Shown here: positions 32,391-37,009 of the stretch, piece after piece
Position numbering within the stretch: position 1 is the first letter of the stretch
Layout: the number at the start of each line of letters is the position of its first letter
Assembly: GCA_017938485.1 (NCBI GenBank)
Contig: JAGBBM010000004.1
Coordinates: 1-37,009, forward strand
Reading direction: 5' to 3'
Source of the DNA: Lachnospiraceae bacterium
GTDB taxonomy: Bacteria; Bacillota; Clostridia; Lachnospirales; Lachnospiraceae
DNA length: 37,009 bases
Translations under genes and position numbers: made by a program
The notes under the pieces: model-generated
Databases searched by the model: none
What the model saw: only the letters and a program-made list of their open reading frames with translations
Told to the model about the DNA's origin: nothing

Positions 32391-33062
32391 ATGCGTAGAA
32401 TTAAGAAATTAGGTTCACTTATGTTAATTGCTGCACTTGCATTTTCACTTTGTGCATGTGGCAAGGATGAGGACACAAAAAAGGAAGATAAAACAGAAAA
32501 GGAGTCTGTAGTGGATACTACTGAGGAGTCAAATAAAGATGACGAAGTAGTTAAGGATGACGAGGAAAGCGTAGATGGTTCAATGGATGAAGCTGCTGCT
32601 GAGATGATTGGAACAGACATAAAGACTTGTAAGACTATAAAGACTGCTGTTGAAGTGGCTTTAGGCAATGAAGGCTTCTTTACATTACTTACTTATGGTG
32701 GAAATGGAGTTGTTATAGAACTTACACCGGGTGGAAAAGATGCTACAGCTGTAAATATTGTTGGAGCTGATACAGAGGTAACATTTAATGATTTTTCAAA
32801 CGAACAGTTAAGAGAGAATTTAACAGAAGAGATTTTAACTAATATAGGTACAGAAATCCCTGCAATTCAGTATGCTGCACAGCTTGATGGTTCATCTGAC
32901 GAGCTTGCTATGTATTATGTATATGTTTCAGATAAGGGAACTGTATATGTATACCTTGCACCTGCAGGAAAGACTATGGATGATTTACTTGCTGATGCGG
33001 AGGGAGACGGAATATACGTGATTACTCCAGAAACAGCAGCTGAGTATGAGGCGTATAAGTAA
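32391..33062 (+). CDS. Putative lipoprotein of unknown function
   Basis: This 223-aa protein starts at ATG 32391 with TAGGAGG 10 nt upstream. The N-terminus RRIKKLGSLMLIAALAFSLC ends in a lipobox-like L-C-A-C, so it is probably lipidated on Cys22 and held on the outer face of the membrane. A linker of about 45 residues very rich in Asp, Glu and Lys follows (KDEDTKKEDKTEKE), then a compact domain from about residue 70 to the end with alternating strands and helices (GFFTLLTYGGNGVVIELTPG, AMYYVYVSDKGTVYVYLAPA). I do not recognise the domain. The ddh gene starts 49 nt downstream without a terminator, so read-through is likely, but a functional link is not evident. Confidence 0.75.
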   Translation: MRRIKKLGSLMLIAALAFSLCACGKDEDTKKEDKTEKESVVDTTEESNKDDEVVKDDEESVDGSMDEAAAEMIGTDIKTCKTIKTAVEVALGNEGFFTLLTYGGNGVVIELTPGGKDATAVNIVGADTEVTFNDFSNEQLRENLTEEILTNIGTEIPAIQYAAQLDGSSDELAMYYVYVSDKGTVYVYLAPAGKTMDDLLADAEGDGIYVITPETAAEYEAYK

Positions 33063-33111
33063 ATTTTGATGTCTGTTTTTTATAAAAATATAAATTAGGG
33101 AGGACATAGAG

Positions 33112-34095
33112 ATGATTAGAGTAGGAATTATGGGTTATGGTAACTTAGGAAGAGGAATCGAGTGTTCTTTAAAGCAGAACGAGGATATGGAATTAGTTGC
33201 TGTATTTACTCGTAGAGACCCAAGCACAGTAAGTATTTTAACTGAGGGTGTTAAGGTGTATCACGTAGACGATGCTATCAAGATGAAGGATGATATAGAT
33301 GTTCTTATCCTTTGTGGTGGTAGTGCAACGGACCTTCCAGAGCAGACAAAGGAATATGCAAAATACTTTAACGTTATAGATAGTTTTGATACTCATGCGA
33401 GAATACCAGAGCATTTTGCAAATGTTGATGAAGTTGCAAAGGCAAATGGCAACATTGCCATTATATCAGCTGGGTGGGATCCTGGTATGTTCTCACTTAA
33501 CAGACTTTATGCAAGTGCTGTTTTGCCACAGGGTAAGGATTACACTTTCTGGGGCAAGGGAGTAAGTCAGGGACATTCAGATGCCATTAGAAGAATTGAT
33601 GGTGTGGCTGATGCAAAGCAGTACACTGTACCTGTTGATTCAGCTTTAGAGGCAGTGAGAAGTGGTTTAAACCCAGACCTTACAACTAGACAAAAGCACA
33701 CAAGAGAGTGTTTTGTAGTAGCTGAGGAAGGCGCAGACCTTGCAAGAATAGAAGCAGAAATCAAGAATATGCCGAACTACTTTGCAGATTATGATACAAC
33801 AGTTACATTTATCTCAGCAGAGGAATTAAAGGCAAATCACAGTGGTATTCCTCATGGTGGATTTGTTATCCGCAGTGGAAACACTGGCTGGAATGAGGAG
33901 AATAAGCATATCATCGAGTATAGCTTAAAGCTTGACTCAAACCCAGAGTTTACTGCATCAGTTATTGTTGCTTACGCAAGAGCTGCTTATCGCATGAAGC
34001 AGGAAGGCGCAACTGGCTGTAAGACAGTATTTGATATCGCACCAGCATATATGAGCGCCCTTTCAGGTGAAGAGCTTAGAAAGAGTATGTTGTAG
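33112..34095 (+). CDS. ddh: meso-diaminopimelate D-dehydrogenase
   Basis: This 327-aa enzyme is of the normal family length. It interconverts meso-2,6-diaminopimelate with L-2-amino-6-oxopimelate (tetrahydrodipicolinate) plus ammonia, using NADP(H) (EC 1.4.1.16). This one-step route replaces the acetylase/succinylase branches of lysine and peptidoglycan-precursor synthesis. The N-terminal Rossmann motif GIMGYGNLGRG (5-15) is intact, followed by AVFTRRDPS (NADP-type Arg residues) and ILCGGSATDLPEQ. The substrate-domain residues SAGWDPGMFS, GKGVSQGHSDAIRRI, SGIPHGGFVIRSG and TGWNEENKH match Ddh closely. GGGAGGACATAGAG precedes the ATG. It is probably cytosolic and constitutive, and no other lysine gene is adjacent. 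Confidence 0.95.
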   Translation: MIRVGIMGYGNLGRGIECSLKQNEDMELVAVFTRRDPSTVSILTEGVKVYHVDDAIKMKDDIDVLILCGGSATDLPEQTKEYAKYFNVIDSFDTHARIPEHFANVDEVAKANGNIAIISAGWDPGMFSLNRLYASAVLPQGKDYTFWGKGVSQGHSDAIRRIDGVADAKQYTVPVDSALEAVRSGLNPDLTTRQKHTRECFVVAEEGADLARIEAEIKNMPNYFADYDTTVTFISAEELKANHSGIPHGGFVIRSGNTGWNEENKHIIEYSLKLDSNPEFTASVIVAYARAAYRMKQEGATGCKTVFDIAPAYMSALSGEELRKSML

Positions 34096-34125
34096 AGTTT
34101 AAAGTATAGATACAATAAGAGACAC

Positions 34126-34165
34126 AAAAAAACCCACACTTCTAATTTGGAGTGTGGGTTTGTGC
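34126..34165. terminator. Shared terminator between ddh and the minus-strand gene
   Basis: An 11-bp perfect stem AAACCCACACT/AGTGTGGGTTT (34130-34140 with 34151-34161) has a 10-nt loop. The seven-A run on the left becomes a T-tract on the minus strand, so it best serves the gene ending at 34186. It is weaker for ddh. Confidence 0.78.
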
Positions 34166-34185
34166 ATACAGCGATAAAAATGAAA

Positions 34186-35025
34186 TTAAAGTCCTAAAAC
34201 TTCCATGATATAATCGAGAGAGCAGTCTGTTAGTTCAACAATCTCTTGCGGAGTTTTTTTACATTTGAAATAGGTTTTGATTGTACCTTTAAGTTCACCT
34301 TCTTGTATGGCTTCTTGCACGGCAGCATCAATCTCTGGTTTCATTATTTCTCTTAATGCCTGACACATATTTTTGCCCTCCTTCCATTTTCGAACAGATT
34401 CTTCGTTTACTGATGTGACTAATTGTATAACTGTGTCTGCCAGTCCTTTTTCGTTTTCATTTAAGTTGTCATCTCTTTCGTGATATAGATCTAAATACTG
34501 TGTCTGCTGAATATTGTCACTTAAAGCAGTAATCCACTTGTATTCAGAAGTGTCTAGTTCTGAGGATACAATTATCTGAACTTCAAACATAAAGCCTTTG
34601 ATATAGTATATGCCTTTGTAGGTATGCTCTATGAGGTACCCACCATCACTAAGTATATCTAATAGCTTTCGTGGTTTAGAGTGTCTTAGTAGTGTGATGG
34701 TAATATCTCGTGCATCTACTTGTATATTATGTATAGGAGAAATAATATACAAGCAAGCATAGGCAATGGCTTTGTAAAACGTACGGATATTCATATCGTC
34801 TTTTGGCGATTTGTACTCAATGATATTATGAGCTTTAAATATCTTGCCAATAGTGTTGTTAATTACAATATCGGCTTCTTTTTGGACAATCATTAAATCG
34901 ATTTTTAAGGGTTTTCTTGTTAATTCAAATTCATCAATAAATTCTAAACCCTTTTCGTTTCTTAATTCCAACCGCATAGCATGATAAAATGCAGGATGCC
35001 ATTGGAAAAACTTCTTTTCTGTCAT
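34186..35025 (-). CDS. PD-(D/E)XK/Rpn-like protein
   Basis: This 279-aa protein starts at 35025, behind GAGGAGGAG; the longer frame from 35103 overlaps the promoter. Residues 24-75 show the nuclease-fold pattern LKIDLMIV ... HNIIEYKSP, that is D followed by ExK. A middle alpha/beta segment follows, then a C-terminal helical tail (about 218-279) with EAIQEGELKGTIK and a degenerate helix pair TPQEIVELTDCSLDYIMEVLG, typical of Rpn/PDDEXK-family transposase-like proteins. Members are multicopy in Lachnospiraceae and frequently mislabelled in databases. RpnA-type proteins of E. coli are DNA endonucleases that promote recombination. Activity here is unproven, because the spacing between D and ExK is long. 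Confidence 0.7.
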   Translation of the reverse strand: MTEKKFFQWHPAFYHAMRLELRNEKGLEFIDEFELTRKPLKIDLMIVQKEADIVINNTIGKIFKAHNIIEYKSPKDDMNIRTFYKAIAYACLYIISPIHNIQVDARDITITLLRHSKPRKLLDILSDGGYLIEHTYKGIYYIKGFMFEVQIIVSSELDTSEYKWITALSDNIQQTQYLDLYHERDDNLNENEKGLADTVIQLVTSVNEESVRKWKEGKNMCQALREIMKPEIDAAVQEAIQEGELKGTIKTYFKCKKTPQEIVELTDCSLDYIMEVLGL

Positions 35026-35105
35026 TGTAACTCCTCCTCGAATATTAAAAATTACCTCTCCAGGTGCAATTTTTAATACAAAAGAGGAATATCTTTTGTA
35101 CACTT

Positions 35106-35134
35106 ATGATATACCAAATGCGAATACTTTTCAA
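35106..35134 (-). promoter_or_regulatory. Promoter of the PD-(D/E)XK gene
   Basis: On the minus strand, TTGAAA (35134-35129), a 17-bp spacer and TATCAT (35111-35106). The -10 lies about 80 bp before the chosen start codon. Confidence 0.6.
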
Positions 35135-35152
35135 GGGTAAAATGTCATTGGC

Positions 35153-35181
35153 TTGAATTTATATTGTATAAATGCTATAAT
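35153..35181 (+). promoter_or_regulatory. Promoter of the polytopic membrane protein gene
   Basis: TTGAAT (35153-35158), a 17-bp spacer and TATAAT (35176-35181), with TGC completing an extended -10. It diverges from the minus-strand promoter 19 bp away, so both could share one regulator. Confidence 0.75.
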
Positions 35182-35238
35182 GCCACGAGTAAAAAGAAAG
35201 CTAATAAGATTTACATATTTGTAGAGGGGATATTGACT

Positions 35239-36108
35239 ATGAGCAAGATTAAAAAATGTTTTGGTGACTTAGATATAACTTGGAAAAAGTTAATAATATC
35301 TGCCATAGTAGCGGGCGTGTACACTGGAATTATGGCTATGCTTCCAGTAGTGAGAGATACATCTTTTCATGATATAGCAATGACTTTTGAATGGTGGGTT
35401 CTCTTTGGAATAATCATCATTGTAAATAGTAAGTCGGCAAAGGAAGCTGCATTAAAGTGTGTGGTTTTCTTTTTGATAAGTCAGCCTTTAGTATATTTGG
35501 TGCAGGTTCCATTTAATGCGGATGGCTTCGGAATATTTAGATTTTATCCGGGTTGGTTTAAGTGGACACTGTTAACCATACCAATGGGATATATTGGATA
35601 TCATATGAAAAAAGATAAGTGGTGGGGATTATTCATACTGGGACCAATGCTTTTATTTGTAGGTTTCCATTATGAAGGTTTTTTAAGCACAGCGCTGTCT
35701 TTTTTTCCAAATCATATATTGAGTGCAGTTTTTTGTGTAGTGACTATGATTATTTATCCTTTATGTATATTTGAGAATAAGAAGATAAGAATAACAGGTC
35801 TTGCCATAAGTATTGTAATTATATTAGTTATGACAATAGTCGCTTTTGGCAATGGAAAAGATTTTTACAATACCACAATAATGAGTAGCGGTAATGAAGG
35901 AATCGAGTTTGACGATAGTTATACTGTTTATCTTACCGACGAAGAGTATGGTGAAGTATATATAACATATGAGTATGGTACTTACAATATATATGGGGAA
36001 TTTAAAAAAGAGGGAGAGACTGAGTTAGTACTTGAATCTCCAGATGGAACTAAAACAGAATTTAGGTTGATTATAGAAAAGTATTCATATGATTTAATTT
36101 TGCAATAA
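35239..36108 (+). CDS. Polytopic membrane protein of unknown function
   Basis: This 289-aa protein starts at ATG 35239 with AGAGGGG 9 nt upstream; the longer frame from 35164 overlaps the promoter. About seven TM segments occupy residues 15-210 (for example LIISAIVAGVYTGIMAML, WWVLFGIIIIVN, LLTIPMGYIGY, WGLFILGPMLLFVGF, AISIVIILVMTIVAF). A C-terminal soluble domain of about 75 residues, probably extracytoplasmic, is made of beta strands rich in Tyr, Glu and Asp (YTVYLTDEEYGEVYITYEYG). I do not recognise the family and see no transport or catalytic motif. It is monocistronic, with its own promoter and terminator. Confidence 0.7.
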   Translation: MSKIKKCFGDLDITWKKLIISAIVAGVYTGIMAMLPVVRDTSFHDIAMTFEWWVLFGIIIIVNSKSAKEAALKCVVFFLISQPLVYLVQVPFNADGFGIFRFYPGWFKWTLLTIPMGYIGYHMKKDKWWGLFILGPMLLFVGFHYEGFLSTALSFFPNHILSAVFCVVTMIIYPLCIFENKKIRITGLAISIVIILVMTIVAFGNGKDFYNTTIMSSGNEGIEFDDSYTVYLTDEEYGEVYITYEYGTYNIYGEFKKEGETELVLESPDGTKTEFRLIIEKYSYDLILQ

Positions 36109-36125
36109 AAATGTTATAAATATAT

Positions 36126-36155
36126 AAGGCTGGAAGCAGTTATGCTTCCAGCCTT
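36126..36155. terminator. Terminator between convergent genes
   Basis: A perfect 13-bp stem AAGGCTGGAAGCA/TGCTTCCAGCCTT (36126-36138 with 36143-36155) has a 4-nt loop. The tract beyond it is T-rich but interrupted. It serves the membrane protein gene and mnmA on the opposite strand. Confidence 0.8.
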
Positions 36156-36191
36156 CATTGTTGTGATTTTTTAGCATTGTTACGATGCATC

Positions 36192-37009
36192 TTACCCCAC
36201 AATAGTTCCACCGCCAACAACCTTATCCTCATCATAAAGAACAACTGCCTGTCCCTTGGTGATGGCACGCTGTGGTTCGTCAAATACTACCTGTATAGTA
36301 TCCTCATCAAGCTGAGTGGCAGTAGCCCATTGTTCTACGTGCTTGTAGCGAACCTTTGCCTTAACTCGCATAGGGGTGTAGAGGTCGGGAACGGATATAA
36401 GGTTGATGTTTCTTGCCGTAAGGGTTGTTGTAAATAAGTCGCTGTCACGACCTAGTATTACAGTGTTGGTTTCTGGTTCAACCTTTACAACATACATAGG
36501 CTCTTTTAAAGATAGTCCAAGACCTTTTCTCTGGCCTATAGTGTATCGAATGATACCCTTGTGCCTGCCCAGAACATTTCCATCCATATCAACGAAATCC
36601 CCCTCGGGATAAGTCTTCTTTGTATAGTTTTCAATAAAGTCTGTGTATTTGCCATTTGGGACGAAGCAGATGTCCTGACTGTCACCCTTTCTGGCATTTA
36701 CGAAACCATTTTCCTCTGCAAGCTCACGAGCCTTGGTTTTTGGCATGGAACCTAGAGGAAAGAGGGTGTGGGAGAGCTGCTCTTGGGTCATAGAGTAGAG
36801 CACATAGCTTTGATCCTTGGTTGGGTCGCAAGCTTTCTTCAACTCATATCTTCCTGTAGTTTCGTTATAATCTATAATGGCATAGTGGCCAGTAACCACA
36901 TAGTCGTAGCCAAGCTCCTTGGCACGGTGGTGTAGGTATTCGAATTTGAGTTTTCTGTTGCATTCTATACAAGGGTTTGGGGTGATTCCATTTTCGTAGG
37001 CACAGACAA
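36192..37009 (-). CDS. mnmA: tRNA-specific 2-thiouridylase MnmA, 5' end outside window
   Basis: The C-terminal 271 residues or so are visible; the frame runs open to the window edge. MnmA adenylates U34 of the Glu, Gln and Lys tRNAs and inserts sulfur from a persulfide donor, giving 2-thiouridine. The nucleophile Cys is in ITPNPCIECN, followed by VVTGHYA. The sulfur-accepting Cys is in GDSQDICFVP. DPTKDQSYVLYSM, GIIRYTIGQRKGLGL and the C-terminal beta-barrel (VRYKHVEQWATATQ, PQRAITKGQAVVLYD) are all standard. The GTG encoding Val of VVTGHYA is an internal codon and not a start. It is a housekeeping gene with no sign of transfer. Confidence 0.95.
   Translation of the reverse strand, partial: VCAYENGITPNPCIECNRKLKFEYLHHRAKELGYDYVVTGHYAIIDYNETTGRYELKKACDPTKDQSYVLYSMTQEQLSHTLFPLGSMPKTKARELAEENGFVNARKGDSQDICFVPNGKYTDFIENYTKKTYPEGDFVDMDGNVLGRHKGIIRYTIGQRKGLGLSLKEPMYVVKVEPETNTVILGRDSDLFTTTLTARNINLISVPDLYTPMRVKAKVRYKHVEQWATATQLDEDTIQVVFDEPQRAITKGQAVVLYDEDKVVGGGTIVG

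Noticed and set aside
33066-33094. Promoter-like TTGATG-17-TATAAA before ddh
   Set aside because: Transcription would start near 33101, inside the ribosome binding site of ddh, so it cannot drive normal translation of that gene.
36897-36899. GTG at 36899 as the start of a short MnmA
   Set aside because: It is the second Val of the conserved VVTGHYA. The upstream frame continues with the catalytic NPCIEC motif to the window edge.

Overview
The window is AT-rich DNA with strong GGAGG-type ribosome binding sites, extended -10 promoters (TGNTATAAT) and mostly AGA arginine codons. It carries LytTR and GGDEF regulators, NTGD-type surface anchoring, an Mrp-like ion-transport cluster and meso-diaminopimelate dehydrogenase. 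Together these point to a low-GC Gram-positive anaerobe of the Clostridia, most likely Lachnospiraceae (Butyrivibrio/Roseburia type). The genus is inferred, not proven.

Layout. (1) 1-4250: the 3' part of a sensor histidine kinase, then a three-gene FtsX-type ABC transporter (permease, ATPase, permease). (2) 4257-12983: a surface-protein region. A 1021-aa secreted repeat protein lies on the minus strand. A small two-TM protein and a 1620-aa cell-wall-anchored beta-helix protein lie on the plus strand. The divergent intergenic region holds a strong inverted repeat and a 21-bp-phased direct repeat. (3) 12993-15632: an accessory segment with an AAA_14/DUF4143 ATPase preceded by 33-bp iterons and bracketed by a 20-bp direct repeat, then a Fic-family protein whose catalytic His position is Gln. 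(4) 15631-20370: a LytTR response regulator diverging from a dCache-HAMP-GGDEF diguanylate cyclase, an unrecognised 500-aa soluble protein, a small secreted protein with a structured leader, and a possible short peptide ORF. (5) 20438-22407: an ArsB/NhaD-type ion transporter and a cytidylate-kinase-like protein.

(6) 22488-31906: a ten-gene Mrp/Mbh-like operon in the order E, F, G, MbhD-like, MbhE-MnhB fusion, C, then four NuoL/M/N-type antiporter subunits. No hydrogenase or redox genes follow it inside the window. It probably forms a multisubunit Na+/H+ (or K+/H+) antiporter membrane domain in which the usual MrpA is split into separate pieces. With the adjacent NhaD-like carrier, this makes a 10-kb block devoted to ion homeostasis. 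(7) 31934-32289: a non-coding region in which four blocks recur inverted on both sides of a terminator hairpin, but in shuffled order (A-B-C-D versus A-D-C-B, reading inward). This is the most unusual structure in the window. (8) 32326-37009: a lipoprotein, Ddh (lysine/peptidoglycan precursor synthesis), a PD-(D/E)XK-type protein on the minus strand, a polytopic membrane protein of unknown function, and the 3' part of mnmA (tRNA 2-thiouridylase) on the minus strand.

No rRNA, tRNA, CRISPR array or intact transposase was seen.
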